Assembly (NCBI GenBank): GCA_020628475.1
Contig: JAHDFB010000005.1
Location: 32,885-96,884, forward strand
Length of the DNA stretch: 64,000 bases
Source: Saprospiraceae bacterium
GTDB taxonomy: Bacteria; Bacteroidota; Bacteroidia; Chitinophagales; Saprospiraceae
Direction of reading: 5' to 3'
The notes beneath the pieces are model-generated. The model had not been told where the DNA came from. It saw nothing but the letters and a program-made list of their open reading frames with translations, and did not search any database. The translations under genes were made by a program, and so were the position numbers. Positions 20,202 to 28,449 of this stretch are shown piece after piece (position 1 is the stretch's first letter; the number at the start of each line of letters is the position of its first letter).

Positions 20202-20717
20202 CTATTCTTTGAGGCGACTGGGCTCTATAAAGTTAATGGACATCTTTAGAGGAGTTGTATCTTGGTTATTTGTGTAAAGAAGAAGCTGATTGTCTGGAGT
20301 ATTTGGATCCCCTTCCACGATGCCAAAGGTGTAGAATTGATCGATATTTTTTTTCTTCTTCAGATCGTGCATGAAAATGGTATCATTGCGCATCGTATAA
20401 CGACCGCGAAGTTGTTTCATAGGTTCATCAATCTGCACATAGGCAAATTTTCCGTTTTTCATATAGACGATGCTTTGAACATGCATTATATCCTGTGTAT
20501 TTACGGCAACAAGTGCTTGTCCTAAGTGAAGGTTAGTGATGTACTTCTGAATACCGGGTTTAGCAGCAGAATAAATAATGCCAAAAACAATAATTCCAAG
20601 AAAAATTAAAACATAATTTCTTGATTTATTTTTGTAGTTTTCTTTCAATGCGCGGTTCAATTGAAAGATAAATACAACTATGATCATACAGATCAGCACT
20701 AGGATCAACGATGCCAT
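20202..20717 (-). CDS. Hypothetical two-TM protein, tandem paralogue A
   Basis: This 171-residue protein has one N-terminal membrane helix (residues 2-20), a basic loop (RALKENYKNKSRNY), a second helix (about 33-50) and a soluble C-terminal domain of about 110 residues. That domain contains YMKNGKFAYVQID and a DTIFMHDLKKKKN hairpin. I do not recognise the family. The upstream neighbour (20776-21348) is a paralogue whose soluble domain differs at very few residues (DTTPLK versus DTIPLK at one site), while the membrane halves differ throughout. A promoter could lie in the 58-bp gap between them, but none is convincing. Confidence 0.7.
   Translation of the reverse strand: MASLILVLICMIIVVFIFQLNRALKENYKNKSRNYVLIFLGIIVFGIIYSAAKPGIQKYITNLHLGQALVAVNTQDIMHVQSIVYMKNGKFAYVQIDEPMKQLRGRYTMRNDTIFMHDLKKKKNIDQFYTFGIVEGDPNTPDNQLLLYTNNQDTTPLKMSINFIEPSRLKE
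20255..20483. repeat. Identical 229-bp tract, copy 1 (paralogue A)
   Basis: By direct reading this tract is identical to 20829-21057, offset by 574 bp. Beyond a 7-bp mismatch patch another run of about 38 identical bases follows, after which the genes differ at many positions. This is the pattern of recent gene conversion or unequal exchange. Confidence 0.9.
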
Positions 20718-20775
20718 ATTGTATGTTTTTTTAGATTATTGATATACATTAATTTTATTAATAATTAAGATGGTT

Positions 20776-21348
20776 CTATTCTTTAAGGCGGCTCGGTTCT
20801 ATGAAATTAATGGACATCTTTAAAGGAATTGTATCTTGGTTATTTGTGTAAAGAAGAAGCTGATTGTCTGGAGTATTTGGATCCCCTTCCACGATGCCAA
20901 AGGTGTAGAATTGATCGATATTTTTTTTCTTCTTCAGATCGTGCATGAAAATGGTATCATTGCGCATCGTATAACGACCGCGAAGTTGTTTCATAGGTTC
21001 ATCAATCTGCACATAGGCAAATTTTCCGTTTTTCATATAGACGATGCTTTGAACATGACTTAAATCCTGTGTATTTACGGCAACAAGTGCTTGTCCTAAG
21101 TGATGTTTGGCCCGATACATTTGGATGCCTGAATTCGCAGCTAAATACATAAACCCAAGAATAACAATTCCTAGAAAAGTCAAAACGTAATTTCTTGTTT
21201 TGTTTTTGAAATCCTCATTCAGTGCTCTGGATAACTGATAGATAAATATGACCATCACAGTTATAAAAAGTAGAAGAATCAATAAGGCAATGATTCCAAC
21301 TGTGAATGCCATAATGGAAGCAGGATTCGAATGTACCGTATAAATCAT
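20776..21348 (-). CDS. Hypothetical two-TM protein, tandem paralogue B
   Basis: This 190-residue protein has the same architecture as the gene at 20202-20717: a first helix (about 16-36), a basic loop (RALNEDFKNKTRNY), a second helix (about 52-69) and the near-identical soluble domain. The start at 21348 gives 12 residues before MAFTVGIIAL; the internal ATG at 21312 matches the paralogue's length better and is an alternative. It heads a minus-strand run of five genes (20776-21348 through 17923-18942), which may be one transcript. No function is recognised. Confidence 0.7.
   Translation of the reverse strand: MIYTVHSNPASIMAFTVGIIALLILLLFITVMVIFIYQLSRALNEDFKNKTRNYVLTFLGIVILGFMYLAANSGIQMYRAKHHLGQALVAVNTQDLSHVQSIVYMKNGKFAYVQIDEPMKQLRGRYTMRNDTIFMHDLKKKKNIDQFYTFGIVEGDPNTPDNQLLLYTNNQDTIPLKMSINFIEPSRLKE
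20829..21057. repeat. Identical 229-bp tract, copy 2 (paralogue B)
   Basis: This is the second copy of the 229-bp identical tract described at 20255-20483. It encodes most of the soluble C-terminal domain. Confidence 0.9.
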
Positions 21349-21499
21349 GGGCGTATTTTTTGTTCGTTTGAGTCTAAATATACAGAAAATCGCATGTAGT
21401 GTTTTCTATGCTCGAAATTTTCAACCAATATAATAGATCATGGTGTAGGGTATGATGTAAGGGTAGAAGCTGAGTTAAATCAATAAGCTCGGATATTAT

Positions 21500-21616
21500 G
21501 GGATAGGGATGGGAAGGAATTTCCGTCAGGAAATGTCCGTAGGACGGAGTGCAACGAACTCCTGGAACAGCCCGACCTTGATCGCATCCATCAAGAGGCG
21601 ATCGAGGGATCCCCCC
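21500..21616. repeat. GC-rich intergenic stem-loop element, copy 2
   Basis: This 117-bp element sits between divergent genes. It contains a chain of small inverted repeats: ATTTCC/GGAAAT, GTCC/GGAC, GGAGT/ACTCC, CTTGAT/ATCAAG and GGGATCCC. It begins GGGATAGGG and ends in six C. A CCCGACC core and the overall plan are shared with 17740-17833. Such elements look like REP-type sequences mobilised by RayT-like transposases elsewhere, but no transposase is in this window. The adjacent 21349-21499 is AT-rich and shows nothing else I can support. Confidence 0.5.
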
Positions 21617-21648
21617 AAAATATACTAAGAGGTGTACAGAGATTTATT

Positions 21649-21656
21649 TATTTTTG
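21649..21656 (+). promoter_or_regulatory. -7 box of dusB, implying a leaderless or near-leaderless transcript
   Basis: TATTTTTG ends 4 bp before the dusB ATG at 21661. With transcription starting a few bases after the box, the message would have almost no leader. No clear TTG partner is seen upstream. Confidence 0.4.
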
Positions 21657-21660
21657 CGTT

Positions 21661-22659
21661 ATGGTAAAGATTGATCAAGTAGATTTGGGAGCATTTCCGC
21701 TATTGCTAGCTCCGATGGAGGACGTGAGTGATCCGCCTTTTCGCGCCTTGTGTAAGGAACAGGGCTGTGATATGATGTACACCGAATTTATCTCGGTGGA
21801 AGGGCTGATACGCGATGCGACCAAGAGTGTACAGAAACTTGATATCTATGACTATGAACGTCCGATCGGAATCCAAATTTTTGGTGCTGAACTGGACTCA
21901 ATGATGCGTGCCGCGGAGATCGTTGAAGAAGCACAACCAGAAGTTTTGGACATTAATTTTGGCTGTCCGGTCAAGAAGGTGGTCAGTAAAATGGCTGGTG
22001 CTGGTATCTTACAAGATCTAGATAAGATGGTCAAGTTGACTGATGCGGTTGTAAAAAGCACTTCACTACCTGTAACGGTAAAAACTCGATTGGGCTGGGA
22101 TGAAAATACGAAGTACATAGAGGAGGTGGCAGAACGACTTCAAGATGTGGGAATCAAGGCTTTATCTATACATGGACGCACACGAAAGCAAATGTATAAA
22201 GGCGAAGCGGACTGGACCTTAATCGGGAAGATCAAGGAAAATCCGCGCGTTCATATTCCGATTTTCGGAAATGGAGATATCAACTCTCCGCAGAAAGCGG
22301 TAGAATACAAAAATCGATACGGTGTCGATGGTATCATGATCGGTCGTGCAAGTATCGGTTATCCATGGATATTCCGAGAAATTAAACACTACATGGCAAC
22401 TGGTGAAATCTTACCTCCGCCATCTATAGATGAGCGTGTCGATGCGGCAAAACGTCATTTGGAATTTAGCCTGCAGTGGAAAGGACCGAAATTGGGCGTT
22501 GTAGAAATGCGTCGACATTATACTAATTATTTCAGAGGTTTTCGGGACATCAAACCGATTCGTTCTAAATTAGTCACGGAATATGATCCGGCGACTATTT
22601 TTGACATATTGGAATACATCCGTGATAAATATAGCCAAAACGAACTTGCCCAAATCTAA
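21661..22659 (+). CDS. dusB: tRNA-dihydrouridine synthase
   Basis: This flavoprotein reduces specific uridines of tRNA to dihydrouridine using NADPH and FMN. The 332 residues match the Dus family. LAPMEDVSDPPFR is at about residues 17-29, and the active-site cysteine is in DINFGCPVKKVVSKMAGAG, near residue 105. SIHGRTRKQMYKG and the phosphate-binding IPIFGNGDI and GIMIGRA segments also fit. The DusB subgroup is suggested by overall motif wording. It is 8 bp upstream of the CCA-adding enzyme gene, so the two tRNA-maturation genes are probably one operon. Confidence 0.93.
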   Translation: MVKIDQVDLGAFPLLLAPMEDVSDPPFRALCKEQGCDMMYTEFISVEGLIRDATKSVQKLDIYDYERPIGIQIFGAELDSMMRAAEIVEEAQPEVLDINFGCPVKKVVSKMAGAGILQDLDKMVKLTDAVVKSTSLPVTVKTRLGWDENTKYIEEVAERLQDVGIKALSIHGRTRKQMYKGEADWTLIGKIKENPRVHIPIFGNGDINSPQKAVEYKNRYGVDGIMIGRASIGYPWIFREIKHYMATGEILPPPSIDERVDAAKRHLEFSLQWKGPKLGVVEMRRHYTNYFRGFRDIKPIRSKLVTEYDPATIFDILEYIRDKYSQNELAQI

Positions 22660-22667
22660 GACCGACC

Positions 22668-24089
22668 GTGCTTTTTGACATTGAACCATACGAAAGGAAG
22701 ATATTCAGCCTATTAAGTGAGGCTGCGAAAGAATTGAATGTACCAGCCTACATTGTAGGAGGATATGTTCGGGATCGAATATTAGCAAGACCTTCAAAAG
22801 ATCTAGATGTTGTCTGTGTCGGTAGCGGAATTGAATTAGCTCAGCAATTGGCAAGTAAATTGAGACCCATTCCTCGATTGGTCGTGTATCAACGTTTCGG
22901 AACAGCCATGCTCAAGCACAAAGAGTTGGAAATTGAGTTTGTTGGAGCGCGTAAGGAATCCTATCGTCCAGATTCAAGAAAACCGGCAGTAGAAGAAGGC
23001 TCCTTACAAGATGATCAAAATCGACGTGATTTTACCATCAATGCTTTAGCGGTCAGTTTGAATGCTCGGGATTACGGAAGTATTATCGATCCCTTCAATG
23101 GTTTGGAAGATCTCAATAATAAGCGCATTGTTACACCGCTCGAACCGGGAAAGACCTTTTCTGATGACCCATTACGCATGTTGCGTGCCATTCGATTTGC
23201 CACGCAGCTTCAGTTCGACATTGATCCAAAGACTTTCCAAGGAATACGACAGTATGCCGGTAGGTTAAAGATTATTTCCAAAGAGCGTATTGCGACGGAG
23301 TTGAATAAGATTATCTTATCGCCGAAGCCATCAATCGGCTTTAAATTGCTGGAAGAATCAAACTTATTACAACAATTTTTTCCAGAATTGACAGATTTGA
23401 AAGGAGTAGAGGTTCGAGATAAGCAAGCGCATAAGGATAATTTTTATCATACGCTGGAAGTACTGGACAATATATCGAAGGAAACGGATGACCTATGGCT
23501 TCGATGGGCGGCTATCATGCATGATTTAGGTAAAAAAACGACCAAGCGTTTTCAGAAAGGACATGGGTGGACCTTTCATGGACATGAGGTGATCAGTGCT
23601 CGATTGGTACCGAAAATCTTTAAACGATTGAAATTACCACTAGATCATAAAATGAAATTTGTTCAGAAAATCGTGGGTCTGCATCACCGTCCTATTAGTT
23701 TGACCAAGGATAATATCACAGATTCTGCTATTCGACGGCTATTGTTTGATGCGGGTGAAGATATTGATGCTTTGATGATCATGTGTAAGGCAGATATTAC
23801 CTCTAAAAATGAAGCAAAACGACTTCGATTTATCGCTAATTTTGATTTGGTGCAAGAGAAGTTGATTGAGATAGAGGAGAAGGATAAAATCCGGAATTGG
23901 CAACCACCGATTTCGGGTGAACATATCATGGAACATTATTCAATTCAACCATCTCGAGCGGTTGGTATGATTAAAACGGCCATTCGTGAAGCCATTTTAG
24001 ATGGTAAAATCCACAATGATTTCGAGGAGGCCCATGCTTATATGTTAGAAATAGGAGCTGGGATGATCGAGGCTTCTAAGAACCTATAA
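22668..24089 (+). CDS. cca: CCA tRNA nucleotidyltransferase / HD-domain protein
   Basis: This 473-residue class II polynucleotide polymerase adds or repairs the 3' CCA of tRNA. The nucleotidyltransferase domain has GGYVRDRIL (about 31-39) and the catalytic DLD in PSKDLDVVC. RRDFTINALA and the RMLRAIRFATQL helix follow. A C-terminal HD domain, with HDLGK near 286, suggests phosphohydrolase activity as in related Bacteroidota enzymes. It starts with GTG at 22668, 8 bp after dusB. Its last 14 bp overlap the end of the convergent DsbA-like gene. It could be a poly(A) polymerase family member, but the HD arrangement favours CCA addition. Confidence 0.9.
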   Translation: MLFDIEPYERKIFSLLSEAAKELNVPAYIVGGYVRDRILARPSKDLDVVCVGSGIELAQQLASKLRPIPRLVVYQRFGTAMLKHKELEIEFVGARKESYRPDSRKPAVEEGSLQDDQNRRDFTINALAVSLNARDYGSIIDPFNGLEDLNNKRIVTPLEPGKTFSDDPLRMLRAIRFATQLQFDIDPKTFQGIRQYAGRLKIISKERIATELNKIILSPKPSIGFKLLEESNLLQQFFPELTDLKGVEVRDKQAHKDNFYHTLEVLDNISKETDDLWLRWAAIMHDLGKKTTKRFQKGHGWTFHGHEVISARLVPKIFKRLKLPLDHKMKFVQKIVGLHHRPISLTKDNITDSAIRRLLFDAGEDIDALMIMCKADITSKNEAKRLRFIANFDLVQEKLIEIEEKDKIRNWQPPISGEHIMEHYSIQPSRAVGMIKTAIREAILDGKIHNDFEEAHAYMLEIGAGMIEASKNL

Positions 24090-24747
24090 GTTGCTGAAGA
24101 CGAGCCGATAGAACTTCAGAACCAATGTAGCCTTGAGCCATGAGGTAATACTGATCTCCTTTTTTAGCGATGACCGTAGGAAAACTTCTTGCATGGAGTG
24201 CTTGTGCCTGTTGGAAGTCTTGTTTAACCGCCAATTTCATCTCATCGGATTCAAAGCGTTCTGTAAATTTCGTCTGATCGATGCCATATGTTGCGGCGAG
24301 TTCTGCAAAGGTGTTGCTGCGCAGAGGATGTTTGTTTTCTGCATAGAATGCAGCTTGTACATCTTTGAAGTACTCGAAGCTTTTATCCGGTTGAAATGTT
24401 TTGAATGTGCATATAGCCCGACAGCTGGGTTCGGTATCATAGGTTATTGAAGCATCATCCAGAATATCAAACTTAAAGTTTTGACCGCTAGCTTTATGTA
24501 CTTCTTCCCAATGTTCTCGAAGGAAATCTCGAAGATTGGTCATGGATTCGGTATTATATGGTCGTAATCCACCCATGATCAACTGCACATCGACTTGATC
24601 CTTCCACTGTTCGAGAAAGGTGGAGAGTTCTGGAGAAAAGCCATAGCACCAAGAACACATAGGATCTCCGACATAGATTATAGTGATTTTTTCTTGAGCG
24701 TTCATAGATTGCGTCATGAGAATAAGTAAAAGGAGCATAATGCGCAT
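24076..24747 (-). CDS. Secreted DsbA-family thiol oxidoreductase-like protein
   Basis: The protein is 223 residues from the ATG at 24747, chosen because it opens a signal peptide (MRIMLLLLILM, ending MNAQ); the frame extends to a TTG at 24801 without support. The mature part is a thioredoxin fold with a DsbA-like helical insert. The active site is CSWC in YVGDPMCSWCYGFSPEL near residue 30, and the cis-proline region is ARSFPTVIA. It resembles DsbA-related proteins of the FrnE/HCCA isomerase type. Envelope disulfide exchange is likely; partners are unknown. It overlaps the cca end by 14 bp in convergent orientation. Confidence 0.85.
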   Translation of the reverse strand: MRIMLLLLILMTQSMNAQEKITIIYVGDPMCSWCYGFSPELSTFLEQWKDQVDVQLIMGGLRPYNTESMTNLRDFLREHWEEVHKASGQNFKFDILDDASITYDTEPSCRAICTFKTFQPDKSFEYFKDVQAAFYAENKHPLRSNTFAELAATYGIDQTKFTERFESDEMKLAVKQDFQQAQALHARSFPTVIAKKGDQYYLMAQGYIGSEVLSARLQQLIGS

Positions 24748-24776
24748 AGCCAATACATGTAATATAGTAAGAAGAC

Positions 24777-24812
24777 AAAAAAAAGAGAATACTGTTTCCA
24801 ATATTCTCTTTT
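24777..24812 (-). terminator. Rho-independent terminator after the PspA-like gene
   Basis: AAAAGAGAATA (24781-24791) pairs with TATTCTCTTTT (24802-24812). On the minus strand the hairpin is followed by a run of eight T (A at 24777-24784). It lies 22 bp past the stop of the gene at 24835-25863 and separates it from the DsbA-like gene. Confidence 0.8.
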
Positions 24813-24834
24813 ATTATTAATCAAATTTAATTTT

Positions 24835-25863
24835 TTAGTCAAAAAGACCTTCGTAGGAGTTGTCGCCGTCTCCCGATCTTTCGATAGGGTCCATATCTGG
24901 AATTTCATCAAGGTCTAAAACGTCATCGTGTTGTTCTGCTCCACCCATTAAAAGTAGACTACTTCTTTTTTCGTATTCTTCGAGCATTTTAAGTCCTTGC
25001 TCTTCGAAGACACCGCTTTGAAGATCGATGGAGTCCATAAATGAAGAAGACATTTCCATGAATTGTTCCATTTCACCTACCTTATTTGCTACATCGTCCG
25101 CAATGTGTTCCATGGCCTGATCAAACATAGCCCGCTTATCTTTATCACCACTGATGATGCTCATCGCTGATTTCATCGCAGAGTGTGATGTCTTAATGGC
25201 TTTGTATTCCACCTCTTTTACCGCCACCTGATCTTTGGTATCTTCCAATAAGATTTCGGAATTGGAGTACATTTTTGTCAATACCTTGTGCAGGATTGTC
25301 ATTCGTTTGTGTAGTACCGCATATTTTTTGTTACTCTCTTTTAGGCGAGCTGCTTTTCTTGTATTTAAGGTAAGGGCAGAAGCATTTCCTTGTTCTTTCG
25401 CTTTTTTAGCAATCAGTAGATTCTGCTTGATATCGGCGTTGTTATTTTTGATCAAATCATTGATTTTTCGCATTTGACCGCGAAGAGATCCGATTTGTTT
25501 GCTCATTTTCTGAAGATTATCTTCTAGATCACCGATATAATTTTTAAGTATCCCAATAGGGTCGATGGTAACAAAAATGGATGTTATTTTTCGCATCACA
25601 CTTTTGTACATATATCCGACTACTGCTCTTACTTTAGGATCTAAAGCCATATAGATCAGTAGACCAAGAACAAGCACACTGATAATTAAACCAATCGTGG
25701 AAGTTACGAAAGTGATTAAAGTAGGAATTCCAATAGCAAAAATACCATAAGCTAGTGCTGCTAAAATTCCGATTAGAAAAATGGCTCCAGTTTTTCCCTC
25801 TGGCCTTTGCCAAAATGATTTTTGTTTAAATGTGTCGTTATTTAAGGGGTTTGATACCGCCAT
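24835..25863 (-). CDS. PspA/IM30-like coiled-coil protein with two N-terminal membrane helices
   Basis: 342 residues. Two hydrophobic segments at about 26-46 and 50-72 precede a long helical, charged region (about 90-300). This reads like PspA/IM30 of the ESCRT-III superfamily: a long N-terminal hairpin (DPIGILKNYIGDLEDNLQK), a basic AKKAKEQGNASALTLNTRKAAR turn, here noted as KAKEQGNAS and RKAARLKE, then SAMKSAMSIISG and FDQAMEHIADDVANKVGEMEQ. Classical PspA lacks such transmembrane helices. The C-terminal 40 residues are acidic and end SYEGLFD. A membrane-remodelling or stress role is inferred, not shown. It follows a coiled-coil gene by 13 bp, and a terminator follows it. Confidence 0.65.
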   Translation of the reverse strand: MAVSNPLNNDTFKQKSFWQRPEGKTGAIFLIGILAALAYGIFAIGIPTLITFVTSTIGLIISVLVLGLLIYMALDPKVRAVVGYMYKSVMRKITSIFVTIDPIGILKNYIGDLEDNLQKMSKQIGSLRGQMRKINDLIKNNNADIKQNLLIAKKAKEQGNASALTLNTRKAARLKESNKKYAVLHKRMTILHKVLTKMYSNSEILLEDTKDQVAVKEVEYKAIKTSHSAMKSAMSIISGDKDKRAMFDQAMEHIADDVANKVGEMEQFMEMSSSFMDSIDLQSGVFEEQGLKMLEEYEKRSSLLLMGGAEQHDDVLDLDEIPDMDPIERSGDGDNSYEGLFD

Positions 25864-25876
25864 AATGTATTAAATT

Positions 25877-26431
25877 TTATAAGTATTGTTCAAATAGTTC
25901 AACATCCGCTTTGATTTTTCCTTCGAAATGGTCGTAGGAATCCACAAAGTTTTTGGTCACGTTTTCTAATTTGACGCGTTCTTTTTCCATGTTCGCATCA
26001 AATTCAAGCAGTTTTGTTTCGTATAATTTAATTTCTGCCTTTAGTTTTTCAATTTTTTGTTTGTGATTGCTGATTTTTTGTTTGATGGCTTCCATCTTAT
26101 CAGCTCGATTAGTAACCTTATCAGCTCGTTGTCTTTTGAGGGCATCGGCAAAACTTTCTCGCTGAGCAGAAAGAACATTTAAATAATGTCTGGCGCCTTT
26201 GCGAAAAGCATCTTTGGTAAATCCCATGGTCTTTGCAGTCGTGAAAGCTGATTTGAAAGCTGTTTCCTCATCGATATCCATAGACAACAAGGTACTCACG
26301 GAATGCATAAATTTAAGGTAATCAAAGCCTTCTAAGTGGTTTTCTTTTATTGCTTTAACCAGTGCATCTGTCGACCGCTTATCCAGATCACTATTTACAC
26401 CCATTAATTTTTTTATGTCAATTGCTGCCAT
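25877..26431 (-). CDS. Cytoplasmic coiled-coil protein paired with the PspA-like gene
   Basis: This 184-residue protein has no signal peptide or membrane segment. Residues 1-95 look like a small helical domain (STLLSMDIDEETAFKSAFTT, MGFTKDAFRKGARHYLNVL). Residues 100-184 form a lysine/glutamate-rich coiled coil (KMEAIKQKISNHKQKIEKLK). I do not recognise a family. The gene is 13 bp upstream of the two-TM PspA-like gene and is surely cotranscribed with it, so a partner or adaptor role is the simplest guess. The upstream region 26432-26853 is shared with the divergent secretion operon. Confidence 0.7.
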   Translation of the reverse strand: MAAIDIKKLMGVNSDLDKRSTDALVKAIKENHLEGFDYLKFMHSVSTLLSMDIDEETAFKSAFTTAKTMGFTKDAFRKGARHYLNVLSAQRESFADALKRQRADKVTNRADKMEAIKQKISNHKQKIEKLKAEIKLYETKLLEFDANMEKERVKLENVTKNFVDSYDHFEGKIKADVELFEQYL

Positions 26432-26853
26432 TGGTCACTAAATTAGAATATATCTATGTAAAACAGGCAAATTACGATAAAAGCATTCAAAAAAAACTGA
26501 TTTTTTTCCATGTGAGGGCTAGAATATCGACTAATGGCCATATTGGGGCTACCGATGACAATCTGTACATTATTAAACATATTGTGAAATAATTTAATAT
26601 GTGGCACGGTGTTTGCAACTAAGATAATTACTTGTGATATTCATATTCTTTTAAAACGTCTTTGATCGCATTCTTAATATATTAATTGTAAGTGTATTAT
26701 ATATTGTAGATAATTTTAATATATTTGCATACTTCATGTTTGTCCCAAAACAGATAACTATTAAATAAATCATTTACCTAGTTAAACAGATTTATATGCA
26801 TTTTAAACTCCCAAAGTTTAATATGCAACTACTTAAACAACTAAACCGATTTT
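26432..26853. other. 422-bp divergent intergenic region with a leader hairpin
   Basis: No gene is visible. The stretch is very AT-rich. A candidate -7 box TATATTTG lies at 26720-26727 (plus), but its nearest TTG is only 13 bp away, so the promoter is unsure. A hairpin with 12-base arms and a single mismatch, TGCATTTTAAAC (26797-26808) and GTTTAATATGCA (26816-26827) with loop TCCCAAA, ends 26 bp before the ATG at 26854. It could modulate translation of the secretion operon. Confidence 0.5.
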
Positions 26854-28449
26854 ATGCGCAGCTTTATTCTGGCATGTATTTTCGTTATTCCTAGCATGAT
26901 GTGGGGACAATCGCTTGATCGACTTGAGCAATTACTTCATCATTCATTTAGTACCGTATCACAGGTAGATGTGCAGCGAGCTCAGGCACGTTTGGACTAT
27001 AATGAAAAACAGAATGGTGTTCGCTTCCAATCAGCCATGACCAATAATGATTTTGCTGGTTTAGAACTTGGAAATGTTTGGAGAATTTCTGGTGGTGTTT
27101 CTATGGACTTCTTACAAAACGGTATCCGTCAGAAACGACAAGAAAGAACCGTTTTAGAAATAGAGAAGGAGTTAGCTGAACTTACTATTGAAAAATCCAC
27201 CCTCGATAAGAACTACGGTTATCTATTCAATTATTTTATCTATTCGTTTAATAAGGAGAAAAAAATGTTGCTTCATCAAAAGCAACTGGTCCTAAATAGT
27301 TTGATCAATAAGAATTATGATTTGTACTATAACCACGAATTGAGTTATGAGGAAATTCTATATCTACAAGGATTAGCAAGAGAAACAGAAATTATTTTAC
27401 AATCTATCGAACATACAGACGAGATGTTCGAGCAGATGATTGATTTGAAGGAGGTACCGAGTTTGGCCATCCGAAATCTTCCTATTTTTGAATTGCAAAT
27501 TGATAGTTTTTTACAGTATAAGCCATTTGACTACCTAGAAAAAGAGGCGGAACTCATGAAGAAGCGTTCCGATTACGTTCAAAAGTTAACGGATCGCCAG
27601 AAATTAACCTTATATGCCAATATTCACTATCGTCCTGATTTTGGTAATCAGGAGAGAACGGGTTTTTACAATAATTTCGGTCTTCGGTATTCTACGCCAT
27701 TAAACTTTGATAAAGAAGAGGAAAAAAAGCTGGTAGAGTTGGAACAAGAGCGCATCGATGCTTTCAATGATGATCTTATTTTCAATGAATACAAAGAGCT
27801 GATCAATCTAGTCTTGGATTATGATACGAAATTGAGACAATATTCCAATTTTCATTACAAGTTGAAAAAATTAAAAGAATCGCAACGAGTGCAAGGTGCG
27901 ATCATGCAAGTATCTACGCAAAAAGTTCAGAGCCGTAAGGATTGGAAGATTGAATTGGAGATTTTGAATGTGGAATATGAGCTTCTTGGCTTGAAACAGC
28001 TCTTGTATCTTGCTTTTTTACGGATATATAATAAGGCGCGACTCACGGAGGTAAATCCCTATGTCAATATTATTCCATTTGAGTTGGATCAAAAGCGATT
28101 TAAAGGGGAACGCGTATTAAAAATCGCTGACACTCAGAAAGAGCAATTGATGAGTGATTTTGTTATTGACTATTTACAAAAGAATAATTTCAAATATGCG
28201 CTTTGGTTAGGGACGCAGGTGCCTTCGGATCTAAAGCAAAAGTTGTACGAACATGGAATCTTGCTTGTGGCGGATCAATCCATGTATAATGAAAAAGCGA
28301 TCATACCTGTTCCTGTGCGCCAGTTTTCGAGTAGGGGAGACATGGAACTTTGGATCGATCAGATGTTATTGGAACATGCTAGCAGTTATTTATTTTTTGA
28401 AGCTATTGATGAGCTTATCTTGTTGGACAGTAAAACCTTAGGCGATTAA
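26854..28449 (+). CDS. TolC-like outer membrane protein with extra C-terminal domain
   Basis: This 531-residue protein has a signal peptide (residues 1-19, ending MMWGQS). Residues 20-400 are mainly long charged helices interrupted by beta-strand-like segments (NVWRISGGVSMDFLQNG, FYNNFGLRYSTPLNF), the layout of TolC/OEP outer membrane factors. After about residue 425 comes a domain of about 105 residues (FVIDYLQKNNFKYALWLGT, LYEHGILLVADQSM, IIPVPVRQFSSRGDMELWIDQML) that ordinary TolC proteins lack and that I do not recognise. It overlaps the adaptor gene by one base (TAATG). Together they should span the envelope and export a product, probably the polymer made by the GT2 enzyme. Confidence 0.75.
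   Translation: MRSFILACIFVIPSMMWGQSLDRLEQLLHHSFSTVSQVDVQRAQARLDYNEKQNGVRFQSAMTNNDFAGLELGNVWRISGGVSMDFLQNGIRQKRQERTVLEIEKELAELTIEKSTLDKNYGYLFNYFIYSFNKEKKMLLHQKQLVLNSLINKNYDLYYNHELSYEEILYLQGLARETEIILQSIEHTDEMFEQMIDLKEVPSLAIRNLPIFELQIDSFLQYKPFDYLEKEAELMKKRSDYVQKLTDRQKLTLYANIHYRPDFGNQERTGFYNNFGLRYSTPLNFDKEEEKKLVELEQERIDAFNDDLIFNEYKELINLVLDYDTKLRQYSNFHYKLKKLKESQRVQGAIMQVSTQKVQSRKDWKIELEILNVEYELLGLKQLLYLAFLRIYNKARLTEVNPYVNIIPFELDQKRFKGERVLKIADTQKEQLMSDFVIDYLQKNNFKYALWLGTQVPSDLKQKLYEHGILLVADQSMYNEKAIIPVPVRQFSSRGDMELWIDQMLLEHASSYLFFEAIDELILLDSKTLGD

Noticed and set aside
20202..21348. Identical tracts as ends of an insertion sequence or transposon
   Set aside because: They lie within two homologous genes in direct orientation, with no transposase or terminal inverted repeats.
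24835..26431. PspA-like pair as part of a toxin-antitoxin or phage defence unit
   Set aside because: No nuclease, kinase or other effector domain is present, and the proteins look like structural coiled coils.
26432..26600. Short plus-strand open frame in the region between the PspA-like pair and the export operon
   Set aside because: It overlaps the start of the minus-strand gene, has no start context or recognisable composition, and contains long homopolymer runs.
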